Below, piece by piece: positions 25,626-33,726 of a stretch of 64,000 nucleotides of DNA. Both the position numbers and the translations under genes were made by a program. Positions within the stretch are counted from its first letter, which is position 1. Each line of letters begins with the position of its first letter. The notes below the pieces were generated by a model, which was not told where the DNA came from, did no database searches, and saw nothing but the letters and a program-made list of their open reading frames with translations. The stretch comes from JBBECE01 sp964574935 (GTDB taxonomy: Bacteria; Pseudomonadota; Alphaproteobacteria; Rhizobiales; Devosiaceae): the NCBI GenBank assembly GCA_964574935.1, contig CAZNOZ010000012.1, positions 1-64,000 on the forward strand, read 5' to 3'.

Positions 25626-26264
25626 TCACGCTCCGCTCAGGGCGGCCTGGTTGAGCCAGTTGAAATGAACCGGGTAGCCCTCCCCGGTCAGCAACGCCAC
25701 CGTCTCGTGCAGCGGCAGACCGACGACGCCGGTATAGGAACCCTGCAGCTTGACGATGAAGGAGCCGGCGATGCCCTGGATGGCGTAGCCGCCGGCCTTG
25801 CCACGCCATTCCGCGCTCGCCAGATACGCCTCCATCTCCACATTGGAAAGGCGCTTGAAGCGCACCCGCGTCTCGACGGTCCGCTTGCGGGCGTGGCCGT
25901 TGGCGTTGATCAGGCACAGGCCCGAAAACACCCGGTGCGAGCGTCCCGACAACAGGCGCAGGGCGGCGGAGGCCTCCTCGAGGGTTTCGGTCTTGGGCAA
26001 TATGCGCCGGCCGACCGCGACCACGGTGTCGGCGGCCAGGACCAGCGCGCCCTCGCCGATGCCGGACTGGCGAGCCTTGTAGACCGCCGTCAACGCCTTG
26101 GTGTGGGCCAGGCGGGTGGCCAGGCGGCGGGGCAGCTCCCCCTTTTCGGCGGCCTCGTCGATCTGGGTGGGCACCAGGTGATCGGGCTCGACCCCGACCT
26201 GCTGCAACAGCGCCAGCCGGCGGGGGGAGGCGGAAGCCAGAATCAATTCGGGGCGGCGGGCCAT
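25626..26264 (-). CDS. maf: Maf-family nucleoside triphosphate pyrophosphatase
   Basis: A 212-residue Maf protein. LILASASPRRLALLQQVG at residues 7-24 is the family signature (SxSPRR), with LAADTVVAVGRRIL near 78 (catalytic Asp) and GGYAIQGIAGSFIVKLQGSYTGVVGLPL near 163-190. Maf proteins hydrolyse dTTP, UTP or modified nucleotides to monophosphates and are tied to septum control. ATG at 26264. It lies between infA and yacG, the normal rhizobial arrangement. Confidence 0.94.
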   Translation of the reverse strand: MARRPELILASASPRRLALLQQVGVEPDHLVPTQIDEAAEKGELPRRLATRLAHTKALTAVYKARQSGIGEGALVLAADTVVAVGRRILPKTETLEEASAALRLLSGRSHRVFSGLCLINANGHARKRTVETRVRFKRLSNVEMEAYLASAEWRGKAGGYAIQGIAGSFIVKLQGSYTGVVGLPLHETVALLTGEGYPVHFNWLNQAALSGA

Positions 26265-26308
26265 GGCGGTTCGCGGTTCTCAGTGACGAGGAAGGCGGCC
26301 CCGCCGCT

Positions 26309-26527
26309 TCACCGGAAGCGGTAGGTGATCCGTCCCTTGGTCAGATCGTAGGGGGTCATCTCGACCAGAACCTTGTCCCCGGCGAGTACCCGGATGCGGT
26401 TCTTGCGCATGCGGCCGGCGGTGTGGGCGATGATCTCGTGGTCGTTCTCGAGCTTCACGCGGAAGGTCGCGTTGGGCAGCAGTTCCACGACCACGCCCGG
26501 AAACTCGAGCACCTCTTCTTTTGCCAT
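26309..26527 (-). CDS. infA: Translation initiation factor IF-1
   Basis: A 72-residue S1/OB-fold protein: MAKEEVLEFPGVVVELLPNA at the start, HEIIAHTAGRMRKNRIRVLAGDKV in the middle and YDLTKGRITYRFR at the end, the standard IF-1 sequence and length. It occupies the ribosomal A site during initiation. ATG at 26527 has GGGAGA upstream; an 11-codon longer frame is not conserved. The upstream gene is the UPF0262-phosphatase fusion. Confidence 0.98.
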   Translation of the reverse strand: MAKEEVLEFPGVVVELLPNATFRVKLENDHEIIAHTAGRMRKNRIRVLAGDKVLVEMTPYDLTKGRITYRFR

Positions 26528-26602
26528 TGGGTCTCCCGAATGCGCCACCGGCGGCTGCACACGCCGCCGGTCCGGCCGGATTGGCCGGCAAACTACATAA
26601 TC

Positions 26603-27553
26603 TCAATTGCTTTGTGAACCATCGCCCAGCAAGGGTTGCAGGCGCTCGCCCACCTGCCGGTCGAGTTCGTCGCGCAGGCGCCGATAGGCCTGGCGGCGCT
26701 GCTCGCGGTTTCCGTCGACCTCGGTCGGATCGGCGACCGGCCAGTGCTCGACGGCGCCGAAATCGAGATCGGCCCGCTCGACGGCGGCGGGGGCGTCGTC
26801 GGACAGGGTCACGACGAGATCGAAATGGGTCGCGGCCAGTTCCTCCAGTCCGTGGGGCGAGTGCACGGACATGTCGACGCCGACCTCCTCCATCACCTCG
26901 TGCACGAAGCTGTCGACCTTGCCCGAGGTGACGCCCGCCGAGCGGGCGACGATGCGGCCGGGGAAGCGCTTGCGGGCGAGGGAAGCGGCCATCGGCGATC
27001 GCACCGAATTCAGCGAGCACACGAACAGCACGCTCGGCACGCCGGCGGTGGCGGCATCGGGCCGCTCGGCCTGCGGATGCAGGGCGCAAATCAGGGTGAA
27101 CAGGCGCCGGGCCGTGTTGATATCGAGTTCGAGCTTGCCTTTCAGACGCGCGCGCAAGAGCTCGGCGGCATCGTTGTGGAGCCCGCGCCTTCCCATGTCG
27201 ACGGCCTCGATGCGATGCGCGGATGCGGAGTGGATGGCCTCGAAATAGCTCTCGCGCACCCGGAAATAATCGCGGATGAGGCCACGGAAGGGGCTGAGCG
27301 AGAGCAGATGCGCCGTGATGGGCGCATAGGTGTGGGGATCGCGAACCTCGACCGCCAGGTGGTTGCCGAGGATCGACAGGTGCAGCGCGAACGGTCCCTG
27401 GGCGGGCTTGGTCGGCGCGAAACGGTTCTCCTCGAGCAGATCAAAGATGGCGACCCGCCGCTCGTGGGCGTGCACCGGATCGACCGAAACGATGGCCGTG
27501 GGGTCGAGGGTGACCGCGACCAGCCGGTCGGTCTTCGGGTCCAGGTTGCGCAT
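26603..27553 (-). CDS. Fusion of UPF0262 domain with low-molecular-weight phosphatase domain
   Basis: One 316-residue frame joins two proteins that are normally separate neighbours here. Residues 10-160 match UPF0262 (RLVAVTLD, HERRVAIFDLLEENRFAP, PFRGLIRDYF, AVDMGRRGLHN, ARRLFTLICALH). Residues 173-305 form a low-molecular-weight tyrosine phosphatase/arsenate-reductase-like domain with the CX5R loop at C179-R185 (VLFVCSLNSVRSPMA) and a later WPVADPT aspartate. The junction PQAERPDAATAG is a short linker. It precedes infA and follows hisD by 11 bases. UPF0262 has no known activity. Confidence 0.9.
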   Translation of the reverse strand: MRNLDPKTDRLVAVTLDPTAIVSVDPVHAHERRVAIFDLLEENRFAPTKPAQGPFALHLSILGNHLAVEVRDPHTYAPITAHLLSLSPFRGLIRDYFRVRESYFEAIHSASAHRIEAVDMGRRGLHNDAAELLRARLKGKLELDINTARRLFTLICALHPQAERPDAATAGVPSVLFVCSLNSVRSPMAASLARKRFPGRIVARSAGVTSGKVDSFVHEVMEEVGVDMSVHSPHGLEELAATHFDLVVTLSDDAPAAVERADLDFGAVEHWPVADPTEVDGNREQRRQAYRRLRDELDRQVGERLQPLLGDGSQSN

Positions 27554-27564
27554 CTTCGGTCGGG

Positions 27565-28857
27565 TCAGCGGTTCAGCCGGATGGCGATCGAGCGGCCGTG
27601 CGCGGGCAGGCCCTCGGCGTCGGCGAGCCGCTCGGCAGGTTCAGCCAGCTCGGCGAGGCTGGTCGGGTCACACTCCAAAATCGAGGTGCGCTTCATGAAG
27701 TCGGCAACCCCCAACCCGGACGCGAAGCGCGCCGAGCGGGCCGTGGGCAGCACGTGATTGGTGCCGCCGACATAATCGCCGATTGCCTCGGGCGTCGAAT
27801 GGCCCATGAAGATGGCGCCGGCATTGACGATCCGCGAGGCGATCGCTTCGGGTTCGTCAATGGCCAGCTCGACATGCTCGGGCGCGTAGCGGTTGCAGAT
27901 GTCGATGGCCTCGTCGAGGCTGGAGGCGATCGCCACCAGCCCATGATCCTGCCAACCCGCGGCGGTCAACTCGGCGCGCTCGAGGGTTGCAAGCTGGCGA
28001 TCGACCTCCGCGACGACGGCGTCGGCCAAGGCCGGATCGGTGGTCACGAGAATCCCCCTCGCCCCGGCGCCATGTTCGGTCTGCGCCAGCAGGTCGGCGG
28101 CAACCCAGACCGGGTTGGCGGAGCGGTCGGCGATGATCAGAACTTCGGATGGGCCGGCGATCATGTCGATGCCGACAATCCCGAACACCTGGCGCTTGGC
28201 GGCGGCCACATAGGCGTTGCCGGGCCCCACGATCTTGTCCACCGGATGGACGGTGTGGGTGCCGTAGGCGAGCGCTGCGATCGCCTGGGCACCGCCGATC
28301 CGGTAGATCTCGGTGATGCCGGCGATGCGTGCCGCCGCGAGCACGGCGGGGTTGAGCGCGCCGTCGGGGGCCGGCACGACCATGGCAATGCGTTCGACCC
28401 CGGCGACCCGCGCCGGCACGGCGCACATCAGTACCGTGGAGGGGTAGCTCGCCAGCCCGCCGGGCACGTAGATCCCGGCCGAAGCCACCGGGTTCCACAC
28501 CGTCCCCAGCGTCACGCCGAGCTCGTCGGTGTAGACGTGGTCGGCCGGGCGCTGCTTGAGGTGGTGGGCTTCCAGGCGGTCGTGGGCGGTTTGCAACGCC
28601 TCGACCACCGCGACGTCGGCGCGCTCGGCCAGGGTGTCGATCTCGTGTTCGCTCAATCTGAGCTCGGCGGGGCCGACCCTCGCCCGATCGAACTTCGCGG
28701 TCAGCTCGCAGAGGGCCTCGTCACCGCGCGCGCGAATGTCGGCGATGATTTCGGCAACCGCGGTCTCGACCGCGTCGGAGGTCTCCAGCCGATTGCCAAG
28801 CAACGCCGCGAACGCCTTCTCGAAGCCGGCATCGCGGGTATCCAACCGTTGCGGCAT
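27565..28857 (-). CDS. hisD: Histidinol dehydrogenase
   Basis: A 430-residue enzyme for the last two steps of histidine synthesis (L-histidinol to L-histidine, NAD and zinc dependent). Clear motifs are GIYVPGGLASYPSTVLM, IGGAQAIAALAYGT, VGPGNAYVAAAKRQVFG, IDMIAGPSEVLIIAD, LLAQTEHG (catalytic and zinc residues), YAPEHVEL and STPEAIGDYVGGTNHVLPT. ATG at 28857 is used; the frame extends to 28920 into the DUF2948 gene without conserved sequence. It starts 7 bases after DUF2948 and ends 11 before the fusion gene, so these are one operon. Confidence 0.97.
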   Translation of the reverse strand: MPQRLDTRDAGFEKAFAALLGNRLETSDAVETAVAEIIADIRARGDEALCELTAKFDRARVGPAELRLSEHEIDTLAERADVAVVEALQTAHDRLEAHHLKQRPADHVYTDELGVTLGTVWNPVASAGIYVPGGLASYPSTVLMCAVPARVAGVERIAMVVPAPDGALNPAVLAAARIAGITEIYRIGGAQAIAALAYGTHTVHPVDKIVGPGNAYVAAAKRQVFGIVGIDMIAGPSEVLIIADRSANPVWVAADLLAQTEHGAGARGILVTTDPALADAVVAEVDRQLATLERAELTAAGWQDHGLVAIASSLDEAIDICNRYAPEHVELAIDEPEAIASRIVNAGAIFMGHSTPEAIGDYVGGTNHVLPTARSARFASGLGVADFMKRTSILECDPTSLAELAEPAERLADAEGLPAHGRSIAIRLNR

Positions 28858-28864
28858 CGGGCGA

Positions 28865-29311
28865 CTACGCTTCTTCGGCGAGATCGTGCGCGGGGCGGCC
28901 ATGCGCGCTCCAGGCGGCACCGAGATCCTTCAGCCGGGCCTCCAGGCATTCGACATGGAGCTGCAGCGTGCCGCCGCCGGCGAAAGCGATGGTGACCACG
29001 CCGGATGGTGCCTGGTTCGGCTCGAAGGTGATGGACAACAGTTCAAGGACGCCGTCGGTGGCCGCCATGTTGACGCCGGAGACCTGCACCGCATCGACAT
29101 TGTCGAAGTGAAGCGCGGCGCGCCGGCGCTGACCCTTGCGGGAGCTGCCGGTTTCGGCCTCCCAGGCGAACCGGTTCATCAGGAACGCGAAGCGCCGGTC
29201 GGCCTTCGCGAAGCCCATGTCGCCGACGCGTATGACGGCGTCCTGGGTGTAGGCCGAAATGACCTCCAGGTCCTCGCTGTCCACGGCCAGCAGTTTGAGT
29301 TCGCTCGTCAT
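28865..29311 (-). CDS. DUF2948 family protein
   Basis: A 148-residue protein of the alphaproteobacterial family DUF2948, which regularly sits between murA and hisD. It starts LKLLAVDSEDLEVISAYTQDAVIRVGDM and contains RRFAFLMNRFAWE, RRRAALHFDNVDAVQ and GGTLQLHVECLEARLKDLG. ATG at 29311 begins the conserved part. No enzymatic motif is visible; function unknown. Probably co-transcribed with hisD. Confidence 0.9.
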   Translation of the reverse strand: MTSELKLLAVDSEDLEVISAYTQDAVIRVGDMGFAKADRRFAFLMNRFAWEAETGSSRKGQRRRAALHFDNVDAVQVSGVNMAATDGVLELLSITFEPNQAPSGVVTIAFAGGGTLQLHVECLEARLKDLGAAWSAHGRPAHDLAEEA

Positions 29312-29406
29312 CGGATCCTCGATCGGCGTCCCTGGCGGCCGCCGGGGCGGCATCGGATTGGCCGCCTGCTAGGTAATGTCCCGGGCCTCAAAGCTCAATA
29401 GGGGCA

Positions 29407-29616
29407 CGCCTCAGACTTGGGCACGCCGCCTCAAATCAGCCGGCCAGCCGCTCGATCTCGGNNNNNNNNNNNNNNNNNNNNNNNNNNNNNNNNNNNNNNN
29501 NNNNNNNNNNNNNNNNNNNNNNNNNNNNNNNNNNNNNNNNNNNNNNNNNNNNNNNNNNNNNCGCCTCAGACTTGGGCACGCCGCCTCAAATCAGCCGGCC
29601 AGCCGCTCGATCTCGG
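29407..29616. other. Assembly gap (100 N) between two identical 55-base ends
   Basis: N fills 29462-29561. The 55 bases before it (29407-29461) are identical to the 55 after it (29562-29616), and both hold the last codons and stop of murA. The two contigs thus overlap and the N run and one copy are very probably artificial; 155 bases should collapse. The real DUF2948-murA spacer would then be about 124 bases. Confidence 0.9.
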
Positions 29617-30883
29617 CACCACAGGCGCCGAGCTTCTCCTCCAGCCGCTCGAAGCCGCGGTCGAGATGGTAGATGCGATTGACGACGGTTTCGCCCTGGG
29701 CCGCCAGACCGGCGATGACCAGCGACACCGAGGCTCTCAGATCGGTCGCCATGACCTGGGCGCCGGTGAGCTCGGGGACGCCGACGATTGTCGCCTGCTG
29801 GCCGTCGACATGGATGTCGGCCCCGAAGCGGGCCAGTTCGTCGGCGTGCATGAAGCGGTTCTCGAAAATCGTCTCGGTGATCTTCGCGGTGCCCGTCGAC
29901 CGGGTCATCAGCGCCATGTACTGGGCCTGCAGGTCGGTGGGGAAGCCCGGAAAGGGCGCCGTCGTCACATCGACGGGCAGGATGCCGTTGCCGTTCTGGA
30001 CGACGCGGATACCACCGTCCTCGGTAGTGATGCCGACGCCGGTCAGAGCGAGGGTTTCGAGCGCCGCCTCGAGCAGTTCGGGCCGGGCGTTGCGCAGCAA
30101 CACGTCGCCGCCGGTCATCGCGGTGGCCATCGCATAGGTGCCGGTCTCGATGCGGTCGGGCAGCACCTCGTGGTGGGTCCCGTGCAGCCGGTCGACGCCG
30201 TCGATGGTCACGGTGTCGGTGCCGACGCCGGAGATTTGCGCGCCCATGGCGCTCAGACAGCGCGCCAGGTCGCCGACCTCGGGCTCGCGGGCAGCGTTGG
30301 CGATGACGGTCCGGCCGTCGGCGAGGGATGCCGCCATCATCATGACATGGGTGGCGCCCACGGAGGGCTTGGGCAGCGCGATCTCCGCTCCGCTCAGCCG
30401 TCCGCCGGGCGCCCTGGCGACGACATAGCCGGCGTCGATATCGATGTCGGCGCCGAGCGCCTCGAGCCCCTGCAGATAAAAGTCGACCGGACGCGTGCCG
30501 ATGGCGCAGCCCCCGGGCAGCGACACCTTCGCCTGGCCCTCGCGCGCCAGCAGCGGCCCGATCACCCAGAAACTGGCGCGCATCTTCGAGACCAGCTCAT
30601 AGGGCGCGCAGGTGTCGACGATCTCGGCGGCGGTGAAGGTGATGCGCTGGCCGCCCATCGTCGCCTCGTCGCGGCGCCGTCCTTCGAGCGCGACGCCGAC
30701 GCCGTGGTTGATCAGGATGGACTGCAGCTGGGTGACGTCGGCGAGCCGCGGCACGTTGGCCAGCGTCAGCGGCTCGTCGGTCAGGAGCGAGGCGATCATC
30801 AGCGGCAGGGCGGCGTTCTTGGCGCCGGAAATCGGCAGCTCGCCATGGAGCTGATTGCCGCCGACGAGCCTTATGCGATCCAT
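29591..30883 (-). CDS. murA: UDP-N-acetylglucosamine 1-carboxyvinyltransferase
   Basis: A 430-residue MurA, the first committed enzyme of peptidoglycan synthesis, adding enolpyruvate from PEP to UDP-GlcNAc. Visible are GGNQLHGELPISGAKNAALPLM with the catalytic Lys, LPGGCAIGTRPVDFYLQGLEALGA with the active-site Cys (the fosfomycin target), TAPFPGFPTDLQAQYMAL and ENRFMHADELARFGADI. ATG at 30883 begins MDRIRLVGGN. The gene is intact right of the assembly gap; its last nine codons also appear left of it. Confidence 0.97.
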   Translation of the reverse strand: MDRIRLVGGNQLHGELPISGAKNAALPLMIASLLTDEPLTLANVPRLADVTQLQSILINHGVGVALEGRRRDEATMGGQRITFTAAEIVDTCAPYELVSKMRASFWVIGPLLAREGQAKVSLPGGCAIGTRPVDFYLQGLEALGADIDIDAGYVVARAPGGRLSGAEIALPKPSVGATHVMMMAASLADGRTVIANAAREPEVGDLARCLSAMGAQISGVGTDTVTIDGVDRLHGTHHEVLPDRIETGTYAMATAMTGGDVLLRNARPELLEAALETLALTGVGITTEDGGIRVVQNGNGILPVDVTTAPFPGFPTDLQAQYMALMTRSTGTAKITETIFENRFMHADELARFGADIHVDGQQATIVGVPELTGAQVMATDLRASVSLVIAGLAAQGETVVNRIYHLDRGFERLEEKLGACGAEIERLAG

Positions 30884-30982
30884 GCCATCGGGTCCGCGAG
30901 ATAGGGGCATCGGTGGTATCCTACCTCATTTGCCGCATCAAGCGGCACCGAAGCGAGGCCCCTTGCCTCGTGGCGTTCGGGC

Positions 30983-31132
30983 TCAGTCGCGGGAAGCGGT
31001 CGGTCCTTTGCCCGCGCCACCCTCGCCGCCGGTCTCTTCGGCGGGCCGGGCCCGCTGTTTGCGACGCCTCAGATTGTCGCGCAGGCGCTGGGCCAAACGT
31101 TTCATGCGATCGTCGGCCTTCTTGTCGCTCAT
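30983..31132 (-). CDS. Small basic conserved protein upstream of murA
   Basis: A 49-residue, strongly basic peptide with a helical core DDRMKRLAQRLRDNLRRRKQRARP and a flexible Gly/Glu tail. Similar very short basic proteins with an RLRxNLxRRKxQ-like core lie near murA or tRNA-Thr in many Hyphomicrobiales. ATG at 31132 is the conserved start; an 11-codon longer form exists. Possibly nucleic-acid or ribosome binding by charge; no function known. Confidence 0.65.
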   Translation of the reverse strand: MSDKKADDRMKRLAQRLRDNLRRRKQRARPAEETGGEGGAGKGPTASRD

Positions 31133-31233
31133 GCGTGCCTGCCTCGATGGGAGTTCACTGCCCACATCTGCTTGCCACCGATTCCCGACTTGCGTCCAGA
31201 GGCGCTCCTATGGCATCGAAGCGCCGCGCCAGC

Positions 31234-31308
31234 GCTGCCGTAGCTCAGTGGTAGAGCACCCCCTTGGTAAGGGGGAGGTCGTGTGTTCAATCCACACCGG
31301 CAGCACCA
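31234..31308 (+). tRNA. tRNA-Thr (GGT)
   Basis: Acceptor GCTGCCG pairs with CGGCAGC, the D-arm is AGCTCAGTGGTAGAGC, anticodon stem CCCCC/GGGGG encloses TTGGTAA (anticodon GGT), and the T-arm has TGTTCAATCC. Discriminator A and encoded CCA (31306-31308). Confidence 0.98.
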
Positions 31309-31425
31309 CTGCTTCTTGCCAACCGCCCTCCCCCATTTCCACCGGCCCTTCATTGACGCCGGCAAGGCCGACGCCGTACGCATGGCGCCAGGGCTGCATT
31401 CGGCCGGCCGCCAGGCGGAGCGCTC

Positions 31426-32544
31426 ATGGGCGCCTATATCCTCCGACGCCTTCTTCTCATGATCCCGACCGTCGTCGGGATCATGGCGGTCTCGTTCCTG
31501 GTCGTGCAGTTCGCCCCCGGCGGGCCGGTCGAACGGGTGATCGCCCAATTCTCCGGCATGGAGGTCTCGGCGACGGCCCGCGTCACCGGCAGCGCCCAGG
31601 GCGACTTCGCCGGCCAGCAGACCCAGCAGTCCGACACCGCCGGCGAAGACGAGATCACCTCGCGCTACCGCGGGGCGCAGGGGCTCGACCCGGCCTTCGT
31701 GCGCCAGATCGAGAAGCAGTTCGGCTTCGACAAGCCGCCGCTCGAGCGCTTCTTCTACATGATGTGGAATTATCTGAGGTTCGATTTCGGCGACAGCTAC
31801 TTCCGCGACATCTCGGTGATCGACCTGATCCTCGAGAAGATGCCGGTGTCGATCTCGCTCGGCTTGTGGATGACGCTGATCTCCTACGGCATCTCGATCC
31901 CGCTGGGCATCTCAAAGGCGGTCCGCGACGGCACGCGCTTCGACGTCTGGACCTCCGGGGTGATCGTCATCGGCTACGCGATCCCGGGATTTTTGTTCGC
32001 GGTGCTGCTGATCGTCCTGTTTGCGGGCGGCAGTTTTCTCGACCTGTTTCCGCTGCGCGGGCTGACCTCGGAGAATTTCGCCACGCTGAGCTGGCCTGCC
32101 AAGGTCCTCGACTACATCTGGCACATCACGCTGCCGATCATCGCGATGGCGATCGGCGCCTTCGCCACCACGACGCTGCTGACCAAGAACTCGTTCCTCG
32201 ATGAAATCCGCAAGCAGTATGTGGTCACCGCCCGCGCCAAGGGGCTGGGCGAGCGCCAGGTGCTCTACGGGCACGTCTTCCGCAACGCCATGCTGATCAT
32301 CATCGCGGGGTTCCCGGGGGCCTTCGTCGGGGCCTTTTTCGGCGGATCGCTTCTGATCGAGACGATCTTCTCGCTGGACGGGCTGGGCCTGCTTGGCTTC
32401 GAATCCGTCCTCAACCGCGACTATCCGGTCGTCTTCGCGACGCTCTTCATCTTCTCGCTGCTGGGTCTGGTGGTGACGCTGATCTCCGACCTCACCTACA
32501 CCTGGGTCGATCCGCGGATCGACTTCGAGACGCGGGAGGTGTGA
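31426..32544 (+). CDS. yejB: Peptide ABC transporter permease YejB
   Basis: A 372-residue permease of the DppB/OppB class, with an N-terminal membrane segment (RRLLLMIPTVVGIMAVSFLVV), a long periplasmic insertion (about residues 40-105, rich in Ser, Gln, Asp) typical of YejB, and the EAA-like loop TARAKGLGERQVLYGHVFRNAM near residue 270. ATG at 31426 with CGGAG upstream. It is the first gene of yejBEF, here followed by the binding protein. In Agrobacterium this system imports muropeptides for cell-wall recycling. Confidence 0.93.
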   Translation: MGAYILRRLLLMIPTVVGIMAVSFLVVQFAPGGPVERVIAQFSGMEVSATARVTGSAQGDFAGQQTQQSDTAGEDEITSRYRGAQGLDPAFVRQIEKQFGFDKPPLERFFYMMWNYLRFDFGDSYFRDISVIDLILEKMPVSISLGLWMTLISYGISIPLGISKAVRDGTRFDVWTSGVIVIGYAIPGFLFAVLLIVLFAGGSFLDLFPLRGLTSENFATLSWPAKVLDYIWHITLPIIAMAIGAFATTTLLTKNSFLDEIRKQYVVTARAKGLGERQVLYGHVFRNAMLIIIAGFPGAFVGAFFGGSLLIETIFSLDGLGLLGFESVLNRDYPVVFATLFIFSLLGLVVTLISDLTYTWVDPRIDFETREV

Positions 32545-32550
32545 GCGGCG

Positions 32551-33720
32551 ATGGAGTTCGTGCCTGCTCTCGAGCCGCGCGAGGCGCTGTTGCGCGAGCC
32601 GGCGGACGCGGCGGTCTCGGCAAGGCCGCGCCTCTCCCCGATCAATCGCCGCCGGCTTGAGAACTTCCGGCGCAACCGGCGGGGGGTCTTTTCGCTGGTG
32701 GCGTTCGTGGTGCTGTTCGTGGTGACGCTCTTCGCCGAGCTCATCGCCGACGACCGGCCGATTGTGGTGATGTACCAAGGCGAGCTGCTCTTTCCGGTGG
32801 TGGTGAACTATCCCGAATCGAAGTTCGGAGGGTTCCTGGCGACGACGAGCTACCGGGACCCTTTCATCCTCCACGAGATCGAGGCCAACGGCTGGATGGT
32901 CTGGCCGCCGGTGCGCTATTCCTACCGCACGACGGATGCGGCGTTGCCGGTGCCGGCCCCGGCGCCGCCGTTCTGGCTGATGAGCGCCGACGAGCGATGC
33001 CAGCGCTATCCGCAGGGTGCCGATGACCCCAACTGCATCACCGGCAACCTGCACTGGCTGGGCACCGACGATCAGGGGCGGGACGTGGTGGCGCGGCTGA
33101 TCCACGGCTTCCGGATTTCGGTGTTGTTCGGGCTGACGCTGACCATCGCCTCTTCGGTCATCGGGGTCGCGGCGGGGGCGGTGCAGGGCTATTTCGGTGG
33201 CTGGACGGACCTTTTGTTCCAGCGCTTCATCGAGATCTGGACCTCGATCCCGGCCCTCTACCTGTTGTTGATCATCTCCTCGGTGCTGGTGCCCAGCTTC
33301 TGGGTGTTGCTGGTGATCCTGTTGCTTTTTTCCTGGGTGGCGCTGGTCGGGCTGGTGCGCGCCGAGTTCCTGAGGGGCCGCAATTTCGAATACATCAACG
33401 CCGCCCGGGCGCTCGGCCTGACCAACCTTGCGATCATGTTCAAGCACCTGTTGCCCAACGCCATGGTCGCGACACTGACCTTCGTGCCGTTCATCCTGAT
33501 CGGCTCGATCGCGACCCTCGCCTCGCTCGATTTTCTGGGCTTCGGGCTACCGCCCGGCTCGCCGTCGCTGGGCGAACTGCTGGCGCAGGGCAAGAACAAC
33601 ATCCAGGCCCCGTGGCTGGGCCTGACGGGGTTCCTGTCGATTTCGGTGATGCTGAGCCTGTTGATCTTCGTCGGCGAGGCGGCGCGCGACGCCTTCGACC
33701 CGCGCAAGATCTTTCGGTGA
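32551..33720 (+). CDS. yejE: Peptide ABC transporter permease YejE
   Basis: A 389-residue permease of the DppC/OppC class. The N-terminus is cytosolic and ends RRRLENFRRNRRGVFSLVAFVVLF at the first membrane segment. A long periplasmic region (about 75-170) includes the YejE-type ESKFGGFLATTSYRDPF. The core has TDDQGRDVVARLIHGFRIS and the EAA-like ARALGLTNLAIMFKHLLPNA. It begins 6 bases after yejB and ends 6 bases before yejF, one operon. Confidence 0.93.
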   Translation: MEFVPALEPREALLREPADAAVSARPRLSPINRRRLENFRRNRRGVFSLVAFVVLFVVTLFAELIADDRPIVVMYQGELLFPVVVNYPESKFGGFLATTSYRDPFILHEIEANGWMVWPPVRYSYRTTDAALPVPAPAPPFWLMSADERCQRYPQGADDPNCITGNLHWLGTDDQGRDVVARLIHGFRISVLFGLTLTIASSVIGVAAGAVQGYFGGWTDLLFQRFIEIWTSIPALYLLLIISSVLVPSFWVLLVILLLFSWVALVGLVRAEFLRGRNFEYINAARALGLTNLAIMFKHLLPNAMVATLTFVPFILIGSIATLASLDFLGFGLPPGSPSLGELLAQGKNNIQAPWLGLTGFLSISVMLSLLIFVGEAARDAFDPRKIFR

Positions 33721-33726
33721 CCCGGC

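Noticed and set aside
29388..29440. Imperfect 19-20-bp repeat after murA as a separate repeat feature
   Set aside because: Similarity is partial and it lies at a contig end where the assembly is doubtful; mentioned only as support for a pattern.
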